12,411 nucleotides of DNA from an uncultured Oscillospiraceae bacterium (lineage in GTDB: Bacteria > Bacillota > Clostridia > Oscillospirales > Acutalibacteraceae): contig UQZS01000052.1 in the NCBI GenBank assembly GCA_900545625.1, positions 1 to 12,411 of the forward strand, in the 5' to 3' direction. Below, piece by piece: positions 5,334 to 12,411 of this stretch. Position 1 is the first letter of the stretch. Each line of letters starts with the position of its first letter. Both the position numbers and the translations under genes were made by a program. The notes under the pieces are model-generated. The model was not told where the DNA came from. It saw only the letters and a program-made list of their open reading frames with translations, and searched no databases.

Positions 5334-7694
5334 TTACTGCTTGAGCGGGATATTCTCTTTGGCAAGGGCGTCGATGATGGAATCGACCACCGCTGTGACC
5401 TCCTCGCGTGTGAGGGTGCGCGTGTTGTCGGAGAACGTCAGACGCACGGTAATGGACTTGCCCGCTTCGTCACGGTAGGTATCCAGCGCCTCCACCTTTT
5501 TAAGCCACGGGCAGTTGACCTTTTGGATCGCATCACCGATGGGCGCATACGTCTCGCTGCGGAACGTGAGATCCGCTTCCATTTCCGGGAAGCGCGAGGG
5601 CTCTTCATAGACGATCCCCGCATCCGCAATGGCGGCAAACGCGTGCACATCCAGTTCCGCATACACGATCGCGGCTTTTTTGTCGATCTTTTTGCAGACG
5701 GTCGGATGGATCACGCCGATCTCGCCGAGCTCCACGCCGTCGCACAGCACCGCATTAAGGTTGCGCGGGTGCTGATAGGTGTGCGTTGCTGTTTTTGCCG
5801 AGAAGCTGAGCGGTTTATGCTTGATCTCATCGGCAGTTTGCGCAAGCATGTCGCGCAGCTCGAAATACAGCGCTTCGGTAGACTTTGTGCGGGAGAACAG
5901 CGTGACGGCAAGCTTTTTGTACTCGCGGCACAGCCCGTTTTCGTTTAGACCCTCCACCGTTCTGCCGATCTCGAACAGACCGAACTCCGGCGCATAGGAC
6001 GCATTCGTGCGCACCTGGCAAAGCTGTGTGGGCACGATGGAGCGGCGCAGCGTTTCGATGTTGGGATTGGTGGCGTTGACAAGCTTGACGTTGTCTTCGA
6101 TCGGAAGCCCCAGCGCCTTATATTCGTCGTAATACGCCCAGATATAGGAGTGCACCTCGTGCAGGGAGAAGCGCTTGACCAGCATATCCTTGATGCGGTC
6201 CTCCACGGTCTTTTCCGTTTCGGGGCGCACGGGATACAGCGGTGCCAAAGCGGTGTGCACATCGAAGTTATCGTAGCCGTAAATACGGGTGATCTCCTCG
6301 ATGATGTCCGCCTTTATTGTGACGTCCTTGGTCGCGCGCCAGCTCGGCACACGCACGGTGAAGTTGTCGCCGTTATTTTCCGCTTCAAAGCCCAGCGAGC
6401 GCAGCGTTTGAATGATCGTATCGTTTGCAATTTCGATGCCGGTGTAACGGTCCACATACGCCTTGTCGAAGTCCAGAACCACCTCCGGATAGCGGCGGGC
6501 GTATTCGTCCGTCAAAGACGAGACGACGCGCGCGTCTTTGTCGGTATCCGTAAGCAGCTTCACGAACCGCGCGATGGCGGGAACGGTCATTTCGGGGTCA
6601 AGGCACTTTTCATAGCGCATGGACGCATCCGTGCGGTGCGCCAGACGCACCGTAGATTTGCGCACGGAGACCGCGTCGAATGTGGCGGATTCCAGCGTAA
6701 GCGTTGTGGTGTCCTCCACGATTTCGCTGTCGAGCCCGCCCATGATGCCCGCGATCGCCACAGGCGTGTCGCCGTTGCAGATCATCAGCGTGTTCTCGTC
6801 GATCGCACGCTCCACGCCGTCGAGCGTTTGGAACGTGAACGGCTCGGAAAAGCGCTTGATGCGCAGCTTTTCGACCTTGCGCGAGTCGAACGCGTGCATC
6901 GGCTGCCCCATTTCGAGCATCAGGTAGTTTGTTAAGTCCGCTAAGAAGTTGATCGCGCGCATGCCGCAGTAATACAGGCGGATGCGCATATTGACCGGGC
7001 TTTTCGTCGTATGGATATTTTCGACCTGCAAGCAGGAGTAACGCAGACAAAGCGGATCCTCGATCTTCAAATCCACTTTCGGAAGCGCATCGTAGGCGTG
7101 CAGATCCACCGTTTCCAAAGGCTTTAAGGGTCTGCCGGCGAGCGCGGCGAATTCGCGCGCGATGCCGTAATGCCCCCAAAGGTCGGGACGGTTCGTCAGG
7201 GACTTGTTATCCACCTCGAACACGATGTCGTCGATCTCGTAAGCCGCTTTCAAGTCCGTGCCGTTGGGAAGATCGTCGGTGATGTCCATAATGCCGGAGT
7301 TGTCGTCGCTGATGCCCAGCTCCTTTTCCGAGCAGCACATGCCGTTGGAGGGGTAGCCCGCGAGCTTGCGCGGCGCGATGGTGATGTCGCCGATCTGCGC
7401 GCCCACCTTGGCAAACGCGGTCTTCATCCCGACACGCACGTTCGGCGCGCCGCAGACCACGTCGGTCAAAGCGCCGTCGCCCGCATCTACCTTTAGAAGA
7501 TGCAGTTTCTTCGATTCAGGGTGCGGCTCGACGGACTTGATCTCGGCGACCACGACGCCGGAAAGATCCTTGCCCTTAAAAAAGATCTCGTTTTCGACCT
7601 CAGCCGTAGACAGCGAAAAGCGGTGGATGAGCTCCAGCTTATCAAGCCCTGTGAAATCTACAAAATCCGAAAGCCAATTCATCGATAAAAACAT
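5334..7694 (-). CDS. pheT: Phenylalanine-tRNA ligase beta subunit
   Basis: A 786-residue cytosolic subunit of the (alpha-beta)2 enzyme that joins phenylalanine to tRNA-Phe. Domains in order: N-terminal MNWLSDFVD segment; EMAP/tRNA-binding fold from about residue 40 to 150 (VVVAEIKSVEPHPESKKLHLLKV, VVCGAPN); B3/4 editing domain at about 200-390 (MRAINFLADLTNYLMLEMGQPMHAFD); B5 domain at about 400-475; and C-terminal ferredoxin-fold anticodon-binding domain from about residue 695 (MEADLTFRSE to the end). Length is normal for the family. The start has a strong GGAGGAG site upstream, and the gene lies 19 bases after pheS with no terminator between. No missing segments are visible. Confidence 0.98.
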   Translation of the reverse strand: MFLSMNWLSDFVDFTGLDKLELIHRFSLSTAEVENEIFFKGKDLSGVVVAEIKSVEPHPESKKLHLLKVDAGDGALTDVVCGAPNVRVGMKTAFAKVGAQIGDITIAPRKLAGYPSNGMCCSEKELGISDDNSGIMDITDDLPNGTDLKAAYEIDDIVFEVDNKSLTNRPDLWGHYGIAREFAALAGRPLKPLETVDLHAYDALPKVDLKIEDPLCLRYSCLQVENIHTTKSPVNMRIRLYYCGMRAINFLADLTNYLMLEMGQPMHAFDSRKVEKLRIKRFSEPFTFQTLDGVERAIDENTLMICNGDTPVAIAGIMGGLDSEIVEDTTTLTLESATFDAVSVRKSTVRLAHRTDASMRYEKCLDPEMTVPAIARFVKLLTDTDKDARVVSSLTDEYARRYPEVVLDFDKAYVDRYTGIEIANDTIIQTLRSLGFEAENNGDNFTVRVPSWRATKDVTIKADIIEEITRIYGYDNFDVHTALAPLYPVRPETEKTVEDRIKDMLVKRFSLHEVHSYIWAYYDEYKALGLPIEDNVKLVNATNPNIETLRRSIVPTQLCQVRTNASYAPEFGLFEIGRTVEGLNENGLCREYKKLAVTLFSRTKSTEALYFELRDMLAQTADEIKHKPLSFSAKTATHTYQHPRNLNAVLCDGVELGEIGVIHPTVCKKIDKKAAIVYAELDVHAFAAIADAGIVYEEPSRFPEMEADLTFRSETYAPIGDAIQKVNCPWLKKVEALDTYRDEAGKSITVRLTFSDNTRTLTREEVTAVVDSIIDALAKENIPLKQ

Positions 7695-7713
7695 AAGTTC
7701 TCCTCCTTCCCGC

Positions 7714-8766
7714 TTATTCGTCGTCCGTAAACTGCGAAAGCGATTTTAAGCTGCCGCTGTTTAAGTCACGGATGTCCTTAACGCCGTATTTCATCATGGC
7801 AAGGCGCGTTAAACCTAAGCCGAACGCGAAGCCCGTGTACTCCTCAGGGTCGATGCCGCCCTCTTTGAGCACCACGGGATGGATCATGCCGCACGGGCAA
7901 AGCTCCAGCCAGCCGCTGTGTTTGCAGGAGGCACAGCCCTCGCCGCCGCAGATGAGACAGCTGATGTCCAGCTCAAAGCCCGGCTCGACGAACGGGAAGA
8001 AGCCCGGACGAAGCCGCACCTTGATATCCCTTTGGAACACCTCGGAAAGCATGGTCTTCATAAAGTAGATCAGGTTCGAGATGGAGATGTTCTTGTCGAC
8101 CATCACACCTTCCATTTGGAAAAAGGTGTTTTCGTGGCAGGCGTCGGTCGCTTCGTTGCGGAAGCACCGTCCGGGGAAGATCGCCTTGATCGGCACGCCG
8201 TCGTTAATCAGCGCATCCTTATACTTCTTATAGATCGCGTTCTGCGCGGCGGAGGTCTGCGTTTTCAAAAGCTGCCCGTTTTCGAGGTAATACGTATCCT
8301 GCATGTCGCGCGCGGGGTGCGCTTTCGGGATATTGAGCGACTCAAAGCATTCATAGTCGCTGACGATCTCGGCGTAATCCTCCACGGTAAAGCCCATGGA
8401 CTTGAACACGCGCTCGCATTCGCGCTGCACGAGCGTGATGGGGTGATACGATCCACGCGTCAAACGGCTCGGCATGGACAAATCAAAAAGCGGCGTGCTT
8501 TCGATCTCCCGCTTTTCGGCAAGCGCCTTTAATTCCTGTGTTTTTTCCGCGAGCATGGTTTCAATATCTTTGCGCACGTCGTTGACAAGCTGCCCCATTT
8601 TCGGGCGCTCCTCTTTGGAGAGCGTGCCCATGCTCTTTAAGATCGCCGTCAGCTCCCCTTTTTTGCCGAGCACGGCCACGCGAAGCGCTTCCAAATCCCC
8701 GAGCTGCGAAACGCTCTCGAGCTGTTCTTTGGCGCGCGCGCGGATCTCTTCGAGTTTCTGCTTCAA
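7714..8766 (-). CDS. pheS: Phenylalanine-tRNA ligase alpha subunit (TTG start)
   Basis: A 350-residue class II synthetase catalytic subunit that activates phenylalanine and pairs with PheT. An N-terminal coiled coil of about 85 residues binds tRNA. The catalytic motifs follow: HPARDMQDTYY (150-160), GRCFRNEATDACHE (199-212) and GLGLTRLAMMKYGV (316-329). Four cysteines in CLICGGEGCASC (270, 273, 278, 281) form the zinc-ribbon-like insert seen in many clostridial PheS. The TTG at 8766 is preferred: the protein then begins MKQKLEEIRA, typical of PheS, and AAGGAAG lies 7 bases upstream. Another TTG two codons earlier is too close to that site. Longer in-frame reading extends into the structured leader and is not credible. 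Controlled by the T-box upstream. Confidence 0.97.
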   Translation of the reverse strand: MKQKLEEIRARAKEQLESVSQLGDLEALRVAVLGKKGELTAILKSMGTLSKEERPKMGQLVNDVRKDIETMLAEKTQELKALAEKREIESTPLFDLSMPSRLTRGSYHPITLVQRECERVFKSMGFTVEDYAEIVSDYECFESLNIPKAHPARDMQDTYYLENGQLLKTQTSAAQNAIYKKYKDALINDGVPIKAIFPGRCFRNEATDACHENTFFQMEGVMVDKNISISNLIYFMKTMLSEVFQRDIKVRLRPGFFPFVEPGFELDISCLICGGEGCASCKHSGWLELCPCGMIHPVVLKEGGIDPEEYTGFAFGLGLTRLAMMKYGVKDIRDLNSGSLKSLSQFTDDE

Positions 8767-8806
8767 AGCCAATCTTCCTTTCCGTCTGTATCTTTTGTGC
8801 GAACAC

Positions 8807-8834
8807 AAAAAACGCCGCCCCAAAAGGGACGGCG
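8807..8834 (-). terminator. Regulated leader terminator of the Phe T-box
   Basis: CGCCGTCCC (8834-8826, minus strand) and GGGGCGGCG (8821-8813) form a 9-bp stem with one G-T pair and a TTTT loop, followed by six T's (8812-8807). It stands about 40 bases before the pheS start, so it is an attenuator. Its CGTCCC arm is the part the antiterminator would borrow. Confidence 0.92.
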
Positions 8835-9040
8835 CAAAAGCCTTAAACCACCCTGTTTGTGAAGGAGCCGACACTCCCGCGCCCGATAACGGCGGCACCC
8901 GTCGCGGCCTACTCTTTGTTCAGCCGCGCCGCTCCAAAGTGAAATTTCAGCAAAAAGACGCCCGAAATGCGCTTACAGCCCATGACGCATTCTCTCTTGC
9001 GGGCGGGGAAAACTTTTGCCTACTGCCTTCTTCCTCGCGT
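8807..9040 (-). promoter_or_regulatory. Phenylalanine T-box leader of pheST
   Basis: The minus-strand leader has the order of T-box parts. Stem I has a GAGGAAGAAGGCAGTAGG-type 5' side (about 9036-9019), an AGAGAG element (about 8997-8991) and the hallmark 3' side CTGAAATTTCACTTTGGAG, in which UUC (8943-8941) is a phenylalanine specifier codon. Further stems follow, then AGGGTGGT (8854-8847), whose UGGU bulge can pair with the ACCA end expected of tRNA-Phe, and finally the leader terminator. Uncharged tRNA-Phe would stabilise the antiterminator and raise pheST transcription. The T-box core after TGG (TTTAAGGC) departs from the usual ACCGCG, but GGG/CCC and GGC/GCC pairing around a bulge is still possible. 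Confidence 0.88.
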
Positions 9041-9063
9041 TTGCAGTTCGGTTTGTGAATAAT

Positions 9064-9091
9064 AGTATACCATACTTTTCGGGAATTGCAA
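9064..9091 (-). promoter_or_regulatory. pheST promoter
   Basis: Minus-strand -35 TTGCAA (9086-9091), 16-base spacer, -10 TATACT (9064-9069). Transcription would begin near 9057 and give a leader of about 290 bases, the right size for a T-box. No terminator is visible between the stop of the upstream gene (9116) and this promoter, so some read-through is possible. Confidence 0.75.
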
Positions 9092-9115
9092 GGAAAAAAT
9101 CAGTTGCTTTGCGGT

Positions 9116-9565
9116 TTATGCGTTATCCTGCCGCTTTTTCCGCCGCAGGTAAACCAGTGCCGCGATATTGCTCCCCAGCCAGCCGAGCAGCGCAATTGCC
9201 GACAGGATCGTCAACGGCGCGAACACCTCGAAGCCGATCACCCAAGCGCTTAAAAAATAATTCAATATCGCGACAATACCGCCCGCAACAGGAAACCCAA
9301 GCAGCAGCATTTCAAGGTGCGCAGGGATATCCGCCTGTGCAAAGCGGTACATGACACAGGCCGCGATCGCGCAAAGGATCGGATAAAGGATATACAGCCA
9401 CATGGTGTTTTCTCCCAAAACAGCCAGACCAAAGAAATCGGACAACACCCAAGCTGCGCGCGGATGTGCAGCCGAAAGCAAGCCTGCCTCTTGTTGCGCT
9501 GTCCACCAAAAGACGGGCAGGGCGCTTAAAATAATCGATAAAATACATCGTGTCTTGGTTTTCAA
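9116..9565 (-). CDS. Unrecognised small membrane protein (TTG start)
   Basis: I do not recognise the family. From the TTG at 9565 it is 149 residues, with a short positive N-terminus (MKTKTR), a first helix (CILSIILSALPVFWW), a second at about WLYILYPILCAIAACVMYRF, and two or more in the segment from LEMLLLGFPVAGG to NIAALVYL, ending in a basic tail (RRKKRQ). This suggests four transmembrane helices with both ends inside. AGAGGTGGG lies about 6 bases before the TTG, and the first helix then sits where it should. An ATG at 9649 (SD-like AAGGG) would add 28 residues of unconvincing sequence. It has its own long 5' region with a promoter-hairpin arrangement and is not clearly part of pheST. Confidence 0.7.
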   Translation of the reverse strand: MKTKTRCILSIILSALPVFWWTAQQEAGLLSAAHPRAAWVLSDFFGLAVLGENTMWLYILYPILCAIAACVMYRFAQADIPAHLEMLLLGFPVAGGIVAILNYFLSAWVIGFEVFAPLTILSAIALLGWLGSNIAALVYLRRKKRQDNA

Positions 9566-9744
9566 AGTTACCCACCTCTCATACACGCAGCGTATAAAAT
9601 ACACCGGCGGCGGTGAAAAAAGCGTCCATGGTTTGATGCGGTTTTGCATAGATTTCCCTTCTAATCCACAAACAAGAAAAATCCTCCGCTTTACAAAAAT
9701 GTGTTCGTCGCTTTTGCCGTTTTCCCTCCTTTCCACATATACGC

Positions 9745-9806
9745 AAAAAGCGGCTGCGTTTGCACGCAGCCGCAAGAAAGCAAACGCACTCAAAAAGGCT
9801 GCGTGC
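9745..9806 (-). promoter_or_regulatory. Terminator hairpin with competing upstream pairing (possible attenuator)
   Basis: On the minus strand a 9-bp GC stem (9773-9765 with 9758-9750; a further T-A pair leaves a 4-base loop) is followed by TTTTT (9749-9745), a good intrinsic terminator. Upstream, GCACGCAGCC (9806-9797) is exactly complementary to GGCTGCGTGC (9771-9762), which covers most of the 5' arm and loop of the terminator. The two structures exclude each other, the logic of an attenuator for the membrane protein gene about 180 bases downstream. No ligand-binding fold or leader peptide is recognised. Confidence 0.5.
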
Positions 9807-9839
9807 GCTCGGCAATCTGAGAGGGTTGTCTCTATTTGT

Positions 9840-9868
9840 AGCGTACCATACCGTACCGTTTTTGTCAA
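9840..9868 (-). promoter_or_regulatory. Possible promoter with a triple RTACC repeat in its spacer
   Basis: A perfect -35 TTGACA (9863-9868, minus strand) is followed after 17 bases by a poor -10 TACGCT (9840-9845). Inside this span the plus strand carries GTACC-ATACC-GTACC (9843-9857), a five-base unit repeated three times, which could be a regulator site. The weak -10 would fit an activated promoter, or the -35 may be chance. Confidence 0.4.
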
Positions 9869-9885
9869 CTTTTTTCGCGCATCTC

Positions 9886-9914
9886 TTGCATTTTGCCGCC
9901 GTTTCCTCTATCAT
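9886..9914 (+). promoter_or_regulatory. Promoter of the HD-domain gene
   Basis: -35 TTGCAT (9886-9891), 17-base spacer, -10 TATCAT (9909-9914), with start expected near 9921 and a very short leader. It is divergent from the minus-strand candidate promoter about 20 bases away. Confidence 0.65.
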
Positions 9915-9937
9915 GAGAATAGAAATGAGGGAACACG

Positions 9938-10471
9938 ATGGAAATCAGCACGCTTTGCCGCGCTATGGTCAGCTACTTTCAGGGTGACACACGGCGCATC
10001 CAGCATTTTCTGAAGGTCCACGCGCTCGCCAAATGCATCGGCGAGCACGAGGGTCTGTCTGCGAAAGCGCTGTACACGCTCGAAGCTGCCGCGCTTACGC
10101 ACGATATCGCCATTCGCGACTGCGAGCGGGAATTCGGGCACTGCACGGGCAAAATGCAGGAGGAATTCGGGCCGGCGAAAGCGGTGGGACTCCTGCTCTC
10201 GCTCGGAGAAGCGCGTGAAACGGCGGAGCGCGTCGGCGTGCTTGTTGCCTGCCACCACACCTATACAGAGGATGCAGACCCCGTGTACCGTGCGCTTATC
10301 GAAGCGGATTTTCTCGTCAACGCCTGTGAGGATACGCTCTCTGCGGACGCCGTGCGCAAAGGCAATGCACGCATTTTCCGCACCGAAACGGGGAAGGCGC
10401 TGCTGCGGGACTTCTTCCCTGCCGCATTTTCAGAAAGGCCGGAGGATTCACCCCGCGCCGCACAAGAATAG
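9938..10471 (+). CDS. HD-domain phosphohydrolase-like protein
   Basis: A 177-residue cytosolic protein with the metal-binding pattern of the HD superfamily: H23 in RRIQHFLKVHALA, H55-D56 in LTHDIA, H106/H107 in VACHHTY and D124 in EADFLVN. These residues bind one or two metals and hydrolyse phosphate esters, often of nucleotides, but the substrate of this small single-domain form is unknown. The start is set by GAGGGA just before the ATG. The last residues (about 155-177) are Pro/Glu/Arg-rich and poorly conserved in appearance. It lies 78 bases upstream of zapA with no terminator between, so read-through into the cell-division gene is likely even though zapA has its own promoter. Confidence 0.88.
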   Translation: MEISTLCRAMVSYFQGDTRRIQHFLKVHALAKCIGEHEGLSAKALYTLEAAALTHDIAIRDCEREFGHCTGKMQEEFGPAKAVGLLLSLGEARETAERVGVLVACHHTYTEDADPVYRALIEADFLVNACEDTLSADAVRKGNARIFRTETGKALLRDFFPAAFSERPEDSPRAAQE

Positions 10472-10474
10472 CTG

Positions 10475-10503
10475 TTGCAGTTTGCGGCAAATTCCGTTAT
10501 AAT
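10475..10503 (+). promoter_or_regulatory. zapA promoter
   Basis: -35 TTGCAG (10475-10480), 17-base spacer, perfect -10 TATAAT (10498-10503). A second TATAAT follows at 10508-10513, without a well-spaced -35. Confidence 0.75.
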
Positions 10504-10549
10504 AAAGTATAATGCATATCCGAAATCGGCTGATTTGAGGTGTTTGAAT

Positions 10550-10918
10550 ATGGAAATGAATAAGGTCAAGGTATCCATTGCGGGCGTTACCTATGCGCTG
10601 CGCACCGACGAGACGGCGGAATACACCAACACGCTCGCGTCGGAGATCAACGAAAAAATGCAGGAATTGCAGGCGGCAAACCCCTTTATGTCCACAAATC
10701 AGGCGGCGGTGCTCACGGCGCTGGAATTCGCCGATAAGGCAAAAAAGGCAGAGCAGACCGCCGAGGGGTATCGCTCGCAGATCAAGGATTACCTCAAAGA
10801 TGCCTCCGAAGCACAGACGGAACGCGACTTTTACAAGCGTGAGCTTGACCGCGTGCGCACCGAAGCAAAGGCAAAATCCAACCAGATCAACCTTTTCTCG
10901 CAGCAGGACAATGGCTAA
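10550..10918 (+). CDS. zapA: Cell division protein ZapA
   Basis: A 122-residue cytosolic protein that bundles FtsZ filaments at the division ring. The N-terminal globular part carries the family pattern NKVKVSIAGVTYALRTDE, then TLASEINEKMQELQ, and a run of about 55 heptad-like, charged residues (65-110) forms the coiled-coil dimer stalk. The ATG at 10550 is preferred over that at 10556 because GAGG (10537-10540) is 9 bases upstream. Frames extending further left enter the promoter. Its end overlaps the start of the U32 gene by 8 bases. Confidence 0.9.
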   Translation: MEMNKVKVSIAGVTYALRTDETAEYTNTLASEINEKMQELQAANPFMSTNQAAVLTALEFADKAKKAEQTAEGYRSQIKDYLKDASEAQTERDFYKRELDRVRTEAKAKSNQINLFSQQDNG

Positions 10919-12411
10919 AGCAGAAATTTTAGCCCCCTGCGGCGGCTTTGATTCGCTGACGGCGGCGCTGCGCTGCGGCGCGGACGCGGTCTATTTCGGC
11001 GCGGGGGAATTCAACGCCCGCCGCGCGGCTTCCAATTTTGACGACGAGGCGCTTCGGGAAGCGGCGCGCCTTTGCAGACTTTACGGTACGCGGTGGCACC
11101 TGACGCTCAACACGCTGGTCTCCGACGAAGAACTGCCGCGCTGCCGGTCTTTACTTGCGCGCGTCTGCCGGCTTTCGGCGGATGCGCTTATTTTGCAGGA
11201 TCTCGGTGTGCTGCGGCTCGTGCGTGCGATGTGCCCCGAAATGGAGCTGCACGCTTCCACGCAGATGAGCGTCGGGACAAAAGCGGGTCTGCGGCTTTTG
11301 CGGGAACGCGGATTTTCGCGTGCGGTGCTGCCGCGCGAGCTTACTAAAAGCGAGATCGAAGCGCTTTGTCAAGCGGATATTTTGGAAACGGAAGTGTTTG
11401 TCCACGGTGCACAGTGCATGTGCGTTTCAGGACAATGCCTGTTCAGCGCTGTGCTCGGTGCGCGCAGCGGCAACCGGGGACTTTGCGCCCAGCCGTGCCG
11501 TCTGCCCTTTGCCGCAAAAGGCGGTACGGGGCACGATCTGAGTCTCAAGGACCTGTCGCTGATCGAGCATATCGCCGAGTTGCAGCAGCTTGGCGTAAAC
11601 AGCTTCAAAATCGAGGGCAGGATGAAGCGCCCCGAATATGTTGCGGCGGCGGTCACGGCATGCAAAGCCGCACAAAACGGTGCGTATACGGAAAAGCAGC
11701 GCGCCGACTTGCAAGCGCTGTTCTCGCGTTCCGGCTTTTCGGACGGGTATTTTGAAAACCGCCGCGGGCGCACGATGTTCGGCACACGGCAAAAGGAAAA
11801 TGTGACGGCGGCAACTTCAGAACTGCTCAAATCCTATGCAAAACTCTATGAAAAGCTCCCTGCCGTGCGCGCGGTGGACTTCACGTTTCAAGCCGAAGCC
11901 GACAAGTTGCCGAGCCTTACAGCGGTGTGCGGCACGCACCGCATAACCGTCAACGGCGGGCAGGCGTGCGAGACGGCACAGCACGTGCCGCTAACTGCCG
12001 AATCGGTAGAAAAACAGCTGAAAAAGTGCGGTGGCACGGTATTTTTCGCGAATTCCATTGCCTGTCAAATCGGTGAAGATCTGCGTCTGCCGCTCTCGGA
12101 GATCAACGCCATGCGCCGCGCGGCGCTCGAAGCGTTGGAAGAGTCCATTTGCGAAAAAACGCCGCTTTCTGTAAAGGATGTTAGCTTTACTACTGTGCCG
12201 CATATCACGCAAGCTCCAAAACGGTATTTGCGCTTTTACTCGCTCGATCAAATCCCCGAAAACGCGCGTGCAGACCGTATGTTTCTGCCGCTCGGCACGC
12301 CGCAGGACGTTTTGGAAGCCCATCACGCGGGCGTATATCTCCCGCGAGGGATCTTCGGCACGGAAGAAGCCGTGCGCCGACAGCTTCTCGACAGCGGCGC
12401 GCTGTATGCGC
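10911..12411 (+). CDS. U32 family protein (RlhA/collagenase-like), 3'-truncated
   Basis: An open frame of 500 codons with no stop before the right edge. It starts with MAKAEILAPCGGFDSLTAAL, the usual first strand of the U32 TIM-barrel, and has ELHASTQMSV (112-121), the signature EVFVHGAQCMCVSGQC (161-176), RGLCAQPCRLP (189-199) and SFKIEGRMKRPEYVA (231-245). Cys169, 176, 192 and 196 are spaced as in U32 proteins that hold a 4Fe-4S cluster (UbiU/UbiV, TrhP and RlhA work in hydroxylation of quinone precursors or RNA). The region after about residue 300 corresponds to the C-terminal extension of long RlhA-type members. Peptidase activity is the old label; an RNA-modifying role, such as 23S rRNA hydroxylation, is more likely but not shown here. 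Translation is coupled to zapA. Confidence 0.92.
   Translation, partial: MAKAEILAPCGGFDSLTAALRCGADAVYFGAGEFNARRAASNFDDEALREAARLCRLYGTRWHLTLNTLVSDEELPRCRSLLARVCRLSADALILQDLGVLRLVRAMCPEMELHASTQMSVGTKAGLRLLRERGFSRAVLPRELTKSEIEALCQADILETEVFVHGAQCMCVSGQCLFSAVLGARSGNRGLCAQPCRLPFAAKGGTGHDLSLKDLSLIEHIAELQQLGVNSFKIEGRMKRPEYVAAAVTACKAAQNGAYTEKQRADLQALFSRSGFSDGYFENRRGRTMFGTRQKENVTAATSELLKSYAKLYEKLPAVRAVDFTFQAEADKLPSLTAVCGTHRITVNGGQACETAQHVPLTAESVEKQLKKCGGTVFFANSIACQIGEDLRLPLSEINAMRRAALEALEESICEKTPLSVKDVSFTTVPHITQAPKRYLRFYSLDQIPENARADRMFLPLGTPQDVLEAHHAGVYLPRGIFGTEEAVRRQLLDSGALYA

Noticed and set aside
5319..8532. Long plus-strand open frames (5319-5948, 6150-6935, 7879-8532) opposite pheT and pheS
   Set aside because: They lie antisense to well-conserved synthetase genes, show Arg/His-rich low-quality composition typical of reverse frames in GC-rich genes, and match no family.
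8767..8898. N-terminal extension of PheS into the leader
   Set aside because: The extra residues are encoded by the T-box antiterminator and terminator, and PheS has its normal length from the TTG at 8766.
9566..9868. N-terminal extension of the membrane protein up to 9868
   Set aside because: It would need translation through the promoter and terminator hairpin, and the added residues have no convincing start site or domain.
11072..11830. Small frames on both strands inside the last 1.5 kb
   Set aside because: They are shadows of the U32-family gene, which is open from 10911 to the edge of the window.

Overview
The window looks like chromosomal DNA of a fairly high-GC gut-type Firmicute (class Clostridia, probably near Oscillospiraceae/Ruminococcaceae). 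Support: a Phe T-box leader ahead of pheST, ZapA overlapped by a U32-family gene, a DUF3793-flavodoxin pair, paired half-size chromate transporters, good SD sites and TTG starts. I see no phage, IS, CRISPR, tRNA or rRNA. The lineage is inferred, not proven.

Layout. (1) 1-2437, plus strand: the last third of one ABC exporter-type subunit and a complete second subunit, forming a heterodimer. The first 51 bases are a perfect inverted copy of 63-113 and are most likely a fold-back assembly or amplification artefact, so the first gene is cut at its Walker A motif. (2) 2438-3884, plus strand: a weak terminator, then a strong promoter with two mirrored GTTAGC-N4-GCTAAC sites (metal-repressor-like), then DUF3793 and a flavodoxin, ending in a bidirectional terminator. 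This is probably an iron-status operon. (3) 3897-5282, minus strand: two half-size chromate transporters (ATGA overlap) and a 59-residue ribbon-helix-helix protein. (4) 5287-9091, minus strand: pheS-pheT with promoter, UUC-specifier T-box and leader terminator. (5) 9116-9868, minus strand: a small unrecognised membrane protein preceded by a possible attenuator. (6) 9886-12411, plus strand: an HD-domain protein, zapA, and a U32-family protein that runs off the right edge.

How the genes work together: pheST charges tRNA-Phe and is controlled by the charging state of that tRNA. The DUF3793-flavodoxin pair is likely switched on under metal starvation; the ABC pair next to it resembles exporter-fold siderophore transporters, so the left side may be an iron-acquisition neighbourhood. 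The chromate pair probably forms one transporter. ZapA supports Z-ring assembly, and the U32 protein is probably an Fe-S RNA-modification-type enzyme. The most interesting non-coding parts are the mirrored operator pair, the divergent Phe T-box, and the promoter-hairpin leader upstream of the unknown membrane protein.
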